Source: Clostridiaceae bacterium
GTDB taxonomy: Bacteria > Bacillota > Clostridia > Oscillospirales > Acutalibacteraceae
Length of the DNA: 5,171 nt
Direction: 5' to 3'
Assembly (NCBI GenBank): GCA_016292455.1
Contig: JAEDIL010000108.1
Span: 1-5,171 of the forward strand
Both the position numbers and the translations under genes were made by a program. Position 1 is the stretch's first letter; each line of letters opens with the position of its first letter. Of this stretch, positions 1 to 5,071 are shown one piece after another. The notes below the pieces were generated by a model. That model saw only the letters and a list, made by a program, of their open reading frames with translations, had not been told where the DNA came from and searched no databases.

Positions 1-1297
1 CACCGACGGTGCCGTCGCCGCCGAGACCCCAGAACTTGCACTCGATGGTGCCTTCTGCGGCGGTGTTGGGAGCTTCCTTCTCCTCAAGAGAAAGGTTGGT
101 AACATCATCGTTGATACCGATGGTGAACTGAGCCTTGGGAGCGTCCTTTGCAAGCTCGTCATAAACAGCGAATACGCTTGCGGGAGGAGTATCCTTTGAG
201 CCGAGACCGTAGCGACCGCCGATTACCTGAATGCCTGTTCTGCCTGTTGCGGCAAGAGCGGCAACAACATCAAGATAAAGAGGCTCGCCGAGTGAGCCGG
301 GCTCCTTTGTTCTGTCAAGAACGGCAATCTTCTTAGCGGTTGCGGGGATAGCTTCAACAAGCTTCTCAGCCGAGAACGGTCTGTAAAGACGAACCTTAAC
401 AAGACCGACCTTTTCGCCCTTGGCGGTGAGATAGTCGATAACTTCCTCGGCAACGTCGCAGATTGAGCCCATTGCAACAATGACTCTTTCAGCGTCGGGA
501 GCGCCGTAGTAGTTGAAGAGGTGATAGTTTGTGCCGAGCTTTTCGTTGACCTTGCCCATGTATTCTTCAACGATTTCGGGCATTGCGTCGTAATACTTGT
601 TGCAGGCTTCTCTGTGCTGGAAGAAGATGTCTCCGTTTTCGTGGGAGCCGCGCATTACGGGACGCTCGGGATTGAGGGCGCGCTTGCGGAACGCTTCAAC
701 TGCGTCCATGTCGCACATTTCTTTAAGATCCTCATAGTCCCAGACCTTGATTTTCTGAATTTCGTGAGAGGTGCGGAATCCGTCAAAGAAGTTGATGAAC
801 GGAACTCTGCCCTTGATTGCTGCAAGGTGAGCAACTGCACCGAGGTCCATAACTTCCTGGGTGTTGGTTTCAGCGAGCATTGCAAAACCGGTCTGACGGC
901 AGGCGTAAACGTCTGAATGGTCACCGAAGATGTTCAGAGCGTGCGAAGCAACGCAACGGGCTGAAACGTGAAAAACAGAGGGAAGAAGCTCACCGGCGAT
1001 CTTATACATGTTCGGGATCATAAGAAGAAGACCCTGAGAAGCGGTATAGGTCGTTGTGAGAGCACCTGCTGCAAGTGAACCGTGAACGGTACCTGCTGCG
1101 CCGGCTTCGGACTGCATTTCAGCAACCTTTACGGTGGTTCCGAAGATGTTTTTCATTCCCTGTGCCGACCACTGGTCAACATAGTCCGCCATGGGGCTCG
1201 ACGGGGTGATAGGATAAATACCCGCAACCTCGGTGAACGCATAGGAAACATATGCGGCAGCATTGTTTCCGTCCATGGTCTTTGATTTTCTTGCCAT
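1..1297 (-). CDS. nifJ: Pyruvate:ferredoxin (flavodoxin) oxidoreductase, N-terminal 432 residues (runs off the left edge)
   Basis: This cytoplasmic enzyme oxidatively decarboxylates pyruvate with CoA to acetyl-CoA, CO2 and reduced ferredoxin, using thiamine diphosphate (TPP) and iron-sulfur clusters. The translation starts MARKSKTMDGNNAAAYVSYA and contains YPITPSSPMA (residues 28-37), EMQSEAGAAG (60-69) and a domain II motif DRTKEPGSLGEPLY (328-341). The visible end, WGLGGDGTVG, is the usual entry to domain III. Thr31, Glu64 and Arg114 fall at the same numbers as the pyruvate/TPP-contacting residues of the Desulfovibrio africanus enzyme. Family members are about 1170-1200 residues, so roughly a third is here: domains I and II complete, with the ferredoxin-like and main TPP domains beyond the edge. 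The ATG at 1297-1295 is chosen because a full AAGGAGGA lies 7 bases upstream. No frameshift or stop is seen. A different 2-oxoacid oxidoreductase of the fused type is possible but unlikely. Confidence 0.96.
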   Translation of the reverse strand, partial: MARKSKTMDGNNAAAYVSYAFTEVAGIYPITPSSPMADYVDQWSAQGMKNIFGTTVKVAEMQSEAGAAGTVHGSLAAGALTTTYTASQGLLLMIPNMYKIAGELLPSVFHVSARCVASHALNIFGDHSDVYACRQTGFAMLAETNTQEVMDLGAVAHLAAIKGRVPFINFFDGFRTSHEIQKIKVWDYEDLKEMCDMDAVEAFRKRALNPERPVMRGSHENGDIFFQHREACNKYYDAMPEIVEEYMGKVNEKLGTNYHLFNYYGAPDAERVIVAMGSICDVAEEVIDYLTAKGEKVGLVKVRLYRPFSAEKLVEAIPATAKKIAVLDRTKEPGSLGEPLYLDVVAALAATGRTGIQVIGGRYGLGSKDTPPASVFAVYDELAKDAPKAQFTIGINDDVTNLSLEEKEAPNTAAEGTIECKFWGLGGDGTVG

Positions 1298-1304
1298 TGG
1301 CTTG

Positions 1305-1312
1305 TCCTCCTT
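1305..1312 (-). promoter_or_regulatory. Shine-Dalgarno of the PFOR gene
   Basis: The minus strand reads AAGGAGGA, the full anti-16S complement, 7 bases before the ATG at 1297. This fixes the start and predicts strong translation. A small hairpin (AGCCG/CGGCT, 1338-1352, 5-base loop) lies further upstream in the leader, too weak and too far away to hide this site. Confidence 0.9.
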
Positions 1313-1359
1313 AAAATGGAAATTCCTTTTGCCGAACAGCCGCAAAACGGCTATTTTAA

Positions 1360-1373
1360 TTGATATAAATCAA
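1360..1373. promoter_or_regulatory. FNR-type palindrome TTGAT-N4-ATCAA in the PFOR leader
   Basis: Positions 1360-1373 read TTGATATAAATCAA, a perfect match to the TTGAT-N4-ATCAA box known for FNR/ANR regulators of the Crp/Fnr family. It lies just downstream of the predicted PFOR -10 (1382-1387), about 69 bases before the start codon. Bound protein there would be expected to block rather than activate. Assigning it to a Crp/Fnr protein is inference, because A/T-rich leaders give such palindromes by chance at some rate and clostridial FNR-like regulators may prefer other sites. Confidence 0.4.
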
Positions 1374-1381
1374 CATCGAAT

Positions 1382-1410
1382 ATTTTAACACCAAATGATT
1401 TATAAGTAAA
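1382..1410 (-). promoter_or_regulatory. Predicted sigma-A promoter of the PFOR gene
   Basis: On the minus strand, TTTACT (1410-1405) and TAAAAT (1387-1382) are separated by 17 bases. They match the -35 and -10 consensus at 4/6 and 5/6. Transcription would begin near 1375, giving a leader of about 78 bases with the FNR-type palindrome at its head. A second TAAAAT (1358-1353) lacks a good -35 and is a weaker alternative. PFOR therefore probably has its own transcription unit although the PHP gene lies upstream on the same strand. Confidence 0.5.
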
Positions 1411-1421
1411 TATACAAACAG

Positions 1422-1443
1422 TTGAAATATCGAAATATTTCAA
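1422..1443. repeat. Perfect 9-bp inverted repeat upstream of the PFOR promoter
   Basis: TTGAAATAT (1422-1430) and ATATTTCAA (1435-1443) are exact reverse complements around the 4-base centre CGAA. The centre lies about 57 bases upstream of the predicted PFOR start of transcription, a place where activators often bind. The site also lies 52-73 bases past the PHP stop codon. It could be an operator or an RNA hairpin. In the minus direction the T-run lies before the hairpin instead of after it, so it is not a normal terminator for the PHP gene. Confidence 0.5.
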
Positions 1444-1494
1444 AAAAAATCTTGGTAAAAATATAAAACATATAAGTTTATTTCCAATACGGAT

Positions 1495-2280
1495 TCAGTT
1501 TCTGCCAAACGGATACACAAGCTGAACACCGTATTCTTTAAGCAACAGCTCTGACTTTTCAAAAAGCTCCTTTTTCTTTATATATGACTCCGGGTTGTGT
1601 GCGTCAAGACCGATTACTGCCGGAGCGCCGAGTGAGCCGGCAATTTTCCAGAAGTCGTCGCGCGGGTAACCTTCCTTTGCTCCGTCCGCCGCCGTGTTTT
1701 CAAAGCCGAGGAGATTATATTCAATCGGAGTGCCCGTTTCAATCGCCTTTTCAATTATCTGCCTTGAAGCTTCGGCACAGTAAGAATCAAATTCGCCGTA
1801 GGAGCGCATGAAGATGTCCGGGTGGGCAAGATACAGAAAAAGTCCGCTGTCCAACGCGCGCAGAACGTGGTTTTTGTAGCTTTCAAGCTGCTGAGGAGTT
1901 TTTATTCTGCCGTTATAAATTCCGTTTTCTTCGTCAGGCGTAAAGTGGTTGCCGAGCAGGAGATATTCAATGCCGTATTTTTCGCAGCAGGCGCAAAGCC
2001 ACGGAATATGCTGCTCAAAGTATTCACATTCAAGTCCGAGCCGGATTTTTATTTTGTTCTTATATTTTTCGCGCAGACGCATGACTGAGAGAGCGTAGCT
2101 TTCAAGCTCCTGAACTCCCATTCTCATCGGAGAAACGTAGCCGTTTCCGAACGGCCAGGGAGAATGGTCGGAAAAGCCGATTTCCTCAAACCCTGCTTCA
2201 ATTGCCGCTTTGACGTAGTCCTCATCATTTCCGAAGGCGTGCATGCATCTTGCCGTGTGGCTGTGAAAATTGAAATTCAC
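1495..2280 (-). CDS. PHP-superfamily phosphatase, histidinol-phosphatase (HisJ/HisK) type
   Basis: Members of this family are metal-dependent cytoplasmic phosphatases, and the best known convert L-histidinol phosphate to histidinol in histidine synthesis. Numbered from the GTG, the 261-residue protein carries the full metal-site pattern: HSH (6-8), FSDHS with D38-H39, LECEYF with E84, GNH with H112, AHPD with H153, and GLDAH with D226 and H228. The length suits the family (about 260-270). GTG 2280-2278 is preferred because GAAAGGG lies 8 bases upstream, because family proteins begin just before the first His-x-His, and because the predicted -10 (2309-2304) lies downstream of the in-frame ATG at 2316. 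That ATG also lacks a ribosome binding site. The gene is not among his genes here, so the substrate is uncertain; other PHP phosphoesterases look similar. It is divergent from nagB. Confidence 0.88.
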   Translation of the reverse strand: MNFNFHSHTARCMHAFGNDEDYVKAAIEAGFEEIGFSDHSPWPFGNGYVSPMRMGVQELESYALSVMRLREKYKNKIKIRLGLECEYFEQHIPWLCACCEKYGIEYLLLGNHFTPDEENGIYNGRIKTPQQLESYKNHVLRALDSGLFLYLAHPDIFMRSYGEFDSYCAEASRQIIEKAIETGTPIEYNLLGFENTAADGAKEGYPRDDFWKIAGSLGAPAVIGLDAHNPESYIKKKELFEKSELLLKEYGVQLVYPFGRN

Positions 2281-2303
2281 GTCAATCACCCTTTCAAGCT
2301 GTA

Positions 2304-2332
2304 ATTCTACCACCATTGCAAAGGAAGGTAAA
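2304..2332 (-). promoter_or_regulatory. Predicted promoter of the PHP phosphatase gene
   Basis: On the minus strand TTTACC (2332-2327) and TAGAAT (2309-2304) are 17 bases apart, matching consensus at 4/6 and 5/6. The leader before the GTG at 2280 would be about 17 bases, just enough for the GAAAGGG site. The location excludes the longer reading frame that begins upstream of it. Confidence 0.5.
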
Positions 2333-2343
2333 GAGCAGCCGGG

Positions 2344-2366
2344 ACAAATATTCAAAAAATGTTTGT
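2344..2366. repeat. Imperfect inverted repeat between the divergent promoters (possible operator)
   Basis: ACAAATATT (2344-2352) and AATGTTTGT (2358-2366) are inverted repeats with 8 of 9 positions matching around CAAAA. The right arm overlaps the nagB -35 (2363-2368), and the left arm is 12 bases from the PHP -35. It does not match the cre box or the NagR/DasR operator pattern as I know them. A regulatory role is inference from position alone. Confidence 0.3.
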
Positions 2367-2391
2367 AAATTCTTCCGCTTTGTGGTATTAT
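2363..2391 (+). promoter_or_regulatory. Predicted sigma-A promoter of the nagB operon
   Basis: TTGTAA (2363-2368) and TATTAT (2386-2391) are separated by exactly 17 bases. They match consensus at 4/6 (-35) and 5/6 (-10). Transcription would start near 2398, about 20 bases before the nagB ATG, leaving room for the AAAGGGG ribosome binding site (2401-2407) but not for a riboswitch. Confidence 0.7.
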
Positions 2392-2417
2392 GTCGAAAGA
2401 AAAGGGGCGTGTTAAAA

Positions 2418-3140
2418 ATGGAAGTAGTTCTTCTGGAAAACGCAATTGAAATTTCAAAGGCGGTTTCGTCAATAATCATTGAAAAGGTCCGGAAAAAGCC
2501 TGCGGCGGTTCTCGGCTTTGCAACCGGTGCTTCTCCGGTTGAAACCTATAAGCGTATGATTGAAGCTTATGAAAAAGGTCTTGTCAGCTTCAGGAACGTG
2601 ACCACATTCAACCTTGATGAATACTGCGGACTTCCCCGCGAGGACAAAAACAGCTATTATTATTTTATGAAAGAGAATCTCTTTTCAAAGGCGGGTTTTG
2701 ATTTTTCAAAGGTCAATTTTCTTTCCGGCGATCCCGAAGAGGGCGAGAGCTGCTGTGAAGAATACGGAAAAAAAATTGCCGCTGCCGGAGGAATTGATAT
2801 TCAGCTTCTCGGTGTCGGAACAAACGGCCATATCGGCTTCAACGAGCCGTCAGATTCTTTTTCGGACGGTCCGTTCAAGGTCCGACTCACCGAAAGCACA
2901 ATAAACTCCAACAGCAAGTATTTTACGGAAAGACCGATGCCGAACTACGCGTTCACAATGGGCGTCGGCGACATCATGAGAGCCAAAAAAATCATTCTCA
3001 TTGCAACGGGTGAAAGCAAGGCGAAAGCCGTTTATTCAATGGTTAAAGGTCCGGTTACTCCGCATTGTCCCGCAAGTATTCTCCGTTATCATCCGGACGC
3101 AACAATTTTTATTGACAGGGAAAGCGCAAAGCTTTTATAA
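2418..3140 (+). CDS. nagB: Glucosamine-6-phosphate deaminase
   Basis: The enzyme converts glucosamine-6-phosphate to fructose-6-phosphate and ammonia in the cytoplasm, the step that brings N-acetylglucosamine and other amino sugars into glycolysis. The 240-residue protein has the sugar-phosphate loop LGFATGASPVETYK (32-45), FNLDEYCGL (64-72) with the proton-accepting D67, and GVGTNGHIGFNEP (132-144) with N136, H138 and E143 of the ring-opening step. Near the end is KGPVTPHCPASIL (210-222). Numbering and length agree with the short Gram-positive NagB type such as that of Bacillus subtilis; the C-terminal extension of the E. coli allosteric form is absent. The ATG at 2418 follows AAAGGGG by 10 bases. 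An in-frame TTG at 2316 would start before the promoter and is rejected. The next gene begins 9 bases after the stop, indicating an operon. 6-phosphogluconolactonase-like relatives are excluded by these motifs. Confidence 0.96.
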   Translation: MEVVLLENAIEISKAVSSIIIEKVRKKPAAVLGFATGASPVETYKRMIEAYEKGLVSFRNVTTFNLDEYCGLPREDKNSYYYFMKENLFSKAGFDFSKVNFLSGDPEEGESCCEEYGKKIAAAGGIDIQLLGVGTNGHIGFNEPSDSFSDGPFKVRLTESTINSNSKYFTERPMPNYAFTMGVGDIMRAKKIILIATGESKAKAVYSMVKGPVTPHCPASILRYHPDATIFIDRESAKLL

Positions 3141-3149
3141 GGTAAACTT

Positions 3150-4025
3150 ATGGCAGAAAAAGTTTTCAAAAAAAAGCCAAGAATTACTGTGGCAGATGTC
3201 AGAGATGACCGCAGCGTTGAGCTTGCGTGGAAGGGCGTTGAGGAAGCCGAGGGCTATGTTGTCGAACGCTATGACCGGGAAAAAGACAAGTTTGTCAGGC
3301 TCGCGTCGCTTCCTGCAACGGAAAAGAGCTTTTGTTCAAAGGAAAATCTCGGTGACGGCGTATATCAATACCGCGTTTCCGCTTTCAGAGCCGTTGAGGG
3401 AAAGGCAAAGCCTGCATATTCGCGCAGTGTTGTCCGCGCAGTGAACATTTCTTCCGTTCCCGCGGTCAACGTCATCGGAGTTGAAAGTCTTTCTTTCGGA
3501 AAAGTCAGGGTAACGTGGAACAGAACCGAAGACGCACAGGGTTATGTGATCAGGCGCCGCATTGAGGGCATGGATGCCGGCGTGATACGCGGTGAAACCG
3601 GAAAGGAAAGCGACAGCTTTGTTGATGATACAGCTGTTTCCGGTCAGGTGTATTACTATGAAGTCCAGAGCTACCATACCGCACAGGACGGCAGCCGTTT
3701 TTTCAGCAATACCGGCAAGGCGCAGTGCTTTGTCTGTCTTGACAGGACGAAGATTCTCAGCGTTAAACGCGGCTTTTCAAAAAAAGTTTCGTTTTCTTTC
3801 CGCATGACCGCCGGTGCCGATTGCTATGTTCTTTTCAAAAGTTCAACCGAGGACGGAGAGTATTACGAAGTCGCAAGAACAAAAGACGGGAACACTCTGA
3901 GTGTTTCGGACAAGGGTAAACACGGAGAACTCGGAGCATGGTATTCTGTATGCTGCTGCAAAACAGTGAATTCAAAGGAAGTCTTCGGAGAAAAGACGGA
4001 AAGCATTTATGTAAAATACAGATAA
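3150..4025 (+). CDS. Protein of three fibronectin-III-like domains, no signal peptide; function unknown
   Basis: The 291-residue protein starts MAEKVFKKKPRITV, with no signal peptide, membrane segment or anchor, so it is probably cytoplasmic. Three repeated beta-sandwich-like units of about 90 residues can be read at roughly 11-98, 105-196 and 198-290. Units 1 and 2 share a conserved Trp (VELAW, W27; VRVTW, W123), an A-x-GYV motif (33-37, 129-133) and a late Y-x-Y-x-V strand (72-76, 168-172). In unit 3 the Trp is replaced by Phe (VSFSF, F217). Seven cysteines include a CCC run (268-270). FN3 domains are binding modules, in bacteria usually on secreted glycoside hydrolases or surface proteins; a leaderless stand-alone form is unusual. 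The ATG lies 9 bases after nagB, and AAGG of its ribosome site overlaps the nagB stop codon, so co-expression is likely. No enzyme motif was recognised. Confidence 0.82.
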   Translation: MAEKVFKKKPRITVADVRDDRSVELAWKGVEEAEGYVVERYDREKDKFVRLASLPATEKSFCSKENLGDGVYQYRVSAFRAVEGKAKPAYSRSVVRAVNISSVPAVNVIGVESLSFGKVRVTWNRTEDAQGYVIRRRIEGMDAGVIRGETGKESDSFVDDTAVSGQVYYYEVQSYHTAQDGSRFFSNTGKAQCFVCLDRTKILSVKRGFSKKVSFSFRMTAGADCYVLFKSSTEDGEYYEVARTKDGNTLSVSDKGKHGELGAWYSVCCCKTVNSKEVFGEKTESIYVKYR

Positions 4026-4069
4026 TTTTCCATATTTTTTCGCACCGGGGAAAAATCAGCAAAACGGTC

Positions 4070-4098
4070 TTGACTTCACGTTTGATTGCTATTATAAT
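4070..4098 (+). promoter_or_regulatory. Near-consensus promoter of the small secreted protein gene
   Basis: TTGACT (4070-4075, 5/6) and TATAAT (4093-4098, 6/6) are separated by exactly 17 bases. This is the strongest promoter in the window. Transcription would begin near 4105, giving a leader of about 33 bases with AGGAGG at 4126-4131. No terminator with a T-run lies between the preceding gene's stop (4025) and this promoter, so some read-through from the nagB operon is possible. Confidence 0.85.
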
Positions 4099-4137
4099 GG
4101 TAGCGGAGTCCATATATTTTCAGTCAGGAGGATCAAT

Positions 4138-4416
4138 ATGAACAAAACACTAAAAAAACTCATCGCGCTTATGCTTGTTCTCGTTATGTCACTTCCGGTT
4201 TTTGCAACTGCCTTTGCTGTTTTTGCAGAAGAGGGCGCAGTTGTGGCAACAACCGTTGCTGCCGAGGAAGAAGAAGAGGAACACGCAGACACAACTTTCT
4301 TTGAAATGATCGTTAACTTCTTCGAGAGCATCTGGTCATACCTCAAATATGTTTTCTATGAAGTATTCCTCGGAAAGCCTGCTCCGCCGATTCCGGATCC
4401 ACCGATTAAAATCTGA
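4138..4416 (+). CDS. Small secreted protein with acidic stretch, aromatic helix and proline-rich tail; function unknown
   Basis: This 92-residue protein has a clear Sec signal peptide: basic start (MNKTLKK), hydrophobic core LIALMLVLVM (8-17), and an A-V-F-A site with cleavage most likely after A30. The mature part of about 62 residues has six consecutive Glu (43-48). A strongly aromatic, amphipathic segment follows at 53-78 (F54, F55, F61, F62, W66, Y68, Y71, F73, Y74, F77), then a tail PAPPIPDPPIKI. The segment is too rich in charged and polar residues for a standard membrane helix but could lie on a membrane or self-associate. There are no cysteines and no LPxTG or lipobox. The ATG follows AGGAGG by 6 bases and a strong promoter by about 40. 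I do not recognise a family. A surface, envelope-associated or membrane-active peptide are all possible; none is shown. Confidence 0.8.
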   Translation: MNKTLKKLIALMLVLVMSLPVFATAFAVFAEEGAVVATTVAAEEEEEEHADTTFFEMIVNFFESIWSYLKYVFYEVFLGKPAPPIPDPPIKI

Positions 4417-4428
4417 GAAAAAAATCAA

Positions 4429-4449
4429 AGCTGCCGCATTGCGGCAGCT
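4429..4449 (-). terminator. GC-rich hairpin after the small secreted gene; T-run only in the minus direction
   Basis: AGCTGCCGCA (4429-4438) pairs with TGCGGCAGCT (4440-4449); in practice 8 pairs close a 5-base loop. Read on the minus strand it is followed by TTGA and seven T (4424-4418), a proper intrinsic terminator for transcripts coming from the transposase side. On the plus strand it starts 13 bases after the secreted-protein stop but has no T-run behind it. It may be the former bidirectional terminator of that gene, with its T-run lost or displaced by the insertion element. Confidence 0.65.
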
Positions 4450-4461
4450 CAGCCTGTCGAA

Positions 4462-4497
4462 AAAACCGTGTTTTGCTATCAAGCAAGACACGGTTTT
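4462..4497. terminator. Long A/T-flanked hairpin overlapping the transposase stop codon
   Basis: AAAACCGTGT-T-TTGCT (4462-4477) pairs with AGCAA-G-ACACGGTTTT (4482-4497): 15 Watson-Crick pairs plus one T-G, with loop ATCA. The arms begin with A and end with T, so the structure can act in both directions. The minus-strand side continues into six T (4465-4460), the plus side only into TTTTCTGTC. It covers the proposed transposase stop (4481-4479), so it is probably the built-in terminator at the 3' end of the insertion sequence. It may also stop plus-strand transcripts of the small secreted gene. Confidence 0.65.
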
Positions 4498-4959
4498 CTG
4501 TCTGAATGGTTGATAAATCGGAAAAATACGGGCAAAAAGCCAAGGAAATCAAGGGATTCGTTGTTCTTGAACTTCCAGTTTGCAATTTCGCAGCGGCAAA
4601 CACGCGCTCAATTGTCTGACCTCGCATGGAGTAGGTTTCTTTCTCTAACGCTTTCTTTCCATGGTCGTCTCTGTCTTCGTTGATTTCCTGATGAAGCTGT
4701 TCTTCATATGTCTTTACCGCTTTCGGTACATGTACTTTCATCTGCTTCTTTCGCGGTTTGCGTTGGGTTTGATATGCATAAACAAGTATGATAAACATGG
4801 TTTCGGGATCCAACTTTCTCCATGAACGGACATACTCTTTTTTAATCTTACTGTAATCCAGTTTCTCGCATATTTCCACCAATTTGAACACCGGATCGGT
4901 CTCCGGAATAATTTTTCAATTTCTACCGATAAAACTACTTGATTTCTGTCTCGATACAT
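4479..4959 (-). pseudogene. IS1182-family transposase remnant (frameshifted, catalytic core deleted)
   Basis: Intact IS1182-type transposases (about 450-550 residues) cut and paste their element through a DDE nuclease core. Here only family blocks remain. The start is MYRDRNQVVLSVEIEKL from the ATG at 4959. After a one-base frameshift near 4910 comes PETDPVFKLVEICEKLDYSK and RSWRKLDPETMFIILVYAYQ, the N-terminal domain. Next are a basic linker, a mid-protein block NEDRDDHGKKALEKE, and the C-terminal TYSMRGQTIERVFAAAK. A second shift leads to ANWKFKNNESLDFLGFLPVF and the stop TGA at 4481-4479. The DDE segment between the mid and C-terminal blocks is missing, as are parts after VYAYQ and after AAAK, so the product cannot be active. 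An open frame of 161 codons (4891-4406) crosses most of this and runs past the element's end only because of the second shift. Confidence 0.78.
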
Positions 4960-5001
4960 AGTGCAATTTCACTGCTTTTTATATGTTTCTTCTGAAATTA
5001 A

Positions 5002-5030
5002 ATTATACTATGAAAGCGGCAACCGGGCAA
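5002..5030 (-). promoter_or_regulatory. Predicted promoter of the transposase remnant
   Basis: On the minus strand TTGCCC (5030-5025) and TATAAT (5007-5002) are 17 bases apart: -35 at 4/6, -10 perfect. Transcription would begin about 35 bases before the transposase ATG at 4959. The -35 lies in the left arm of the 5020-5061 hairpin. No good ribosome binding site precedes the ATG, in keeping with low transposase expression or with decay. Confidence 0.55.
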
Positions 5031-5061
5031 CCCTTTTTTCGGGCTGCCCGGTTGTTTTTTT
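5020..5061 (+). terminator. Strong plus-strand intrinsic terminator
   Basis: A 14-base arm (5020-5033, CAACCGGGCAACCC) pairs with GGGCTGCCCGGTTG (5041-5054) with a single A-C mismatch. The loop is TTTTTTC, and seven T follow (5055-5061). This is textbook for transcription running rightwards. No intact plus-strand gene lies between 4416 and here, so it either ends transcripts from the small secreted gene that pass the insertion or belonged to a gene now lost. Confidence 0.88.
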
Positions 5062-5071
5062 GCTTCTTAGT

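Larger units (their letters stand above)
4450..5046 (-). mobile_element. Degenerate, internally deleted IS1182-family insertion sequence (ends uncertain)
   Basis: The element is recognised from the transposase remnant at 4479-4959. Proposed ends: the left tip reads CAGCC-TGT-CGAAAAAA (4450-4465). The inverse of the right side reads CAGCC-CGAAAAAA (5046-5034), the same 13 bases with a 3-base gap. This would make an element of about 600 bp, far shorter than the usual 1.5-2 kb of the family. The right tip lies inside a very well-formed terminator hairpin (5020-5061), so the match could be coincidence. No target-site duplication was found. Confidence 0.45.

Noticed and set aside
521..916. 131-codon open frame on the plus strand
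   Set aside because: It is antisense to the strongly conserved PFOR coding sequence and has no ribosome binding site; a shadow frame.
1422..1443. Palindrome as the transcription terminator of the PHP gene
   Set aside because: In the minus direction the run of T precedes the stem and what follows is not T-rich; the stem is also A/T-rich and weak.
2316..2417. TTG-started N-terminal extension of nagB
   Set aside because: The extra residues are basic and unlike NagB, and the promoter at 2363-2391 lies inside them. The ATG at 2418 has a ribosome site and matches family numbering.
2392..2417. Amino-sugar riboswitch or cre box before nagB
   Set aside because: The leader is only about 20 bases, and no match to the cre consensus or a structured RNA is visible.
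2281..2472. Upstream extension of the PHP gene on the minus strand (64 more codons)
   Set aside because: It overlaps the nagB promoter and start, resembles nothing in PHP proteins, lacks a ribosome binding site and lies upstream of the predicted transcription start.
4092..4346. Minus-strand frame opposite the small secreted gene, with a serine/alanine-rich product
   Set aside because: It mirrors the Glu/Ala/Val codons of the plus-strand gene, which has the promoter, ribosome site and signal peptide.
4406..4478. C-terminal part of the 161-codon minus frame as real transposase
   Set aside because: After the frameshift near 4580 the residues no longer look like the family, while another frame gives a plausible family C-terminus ending at 4479.
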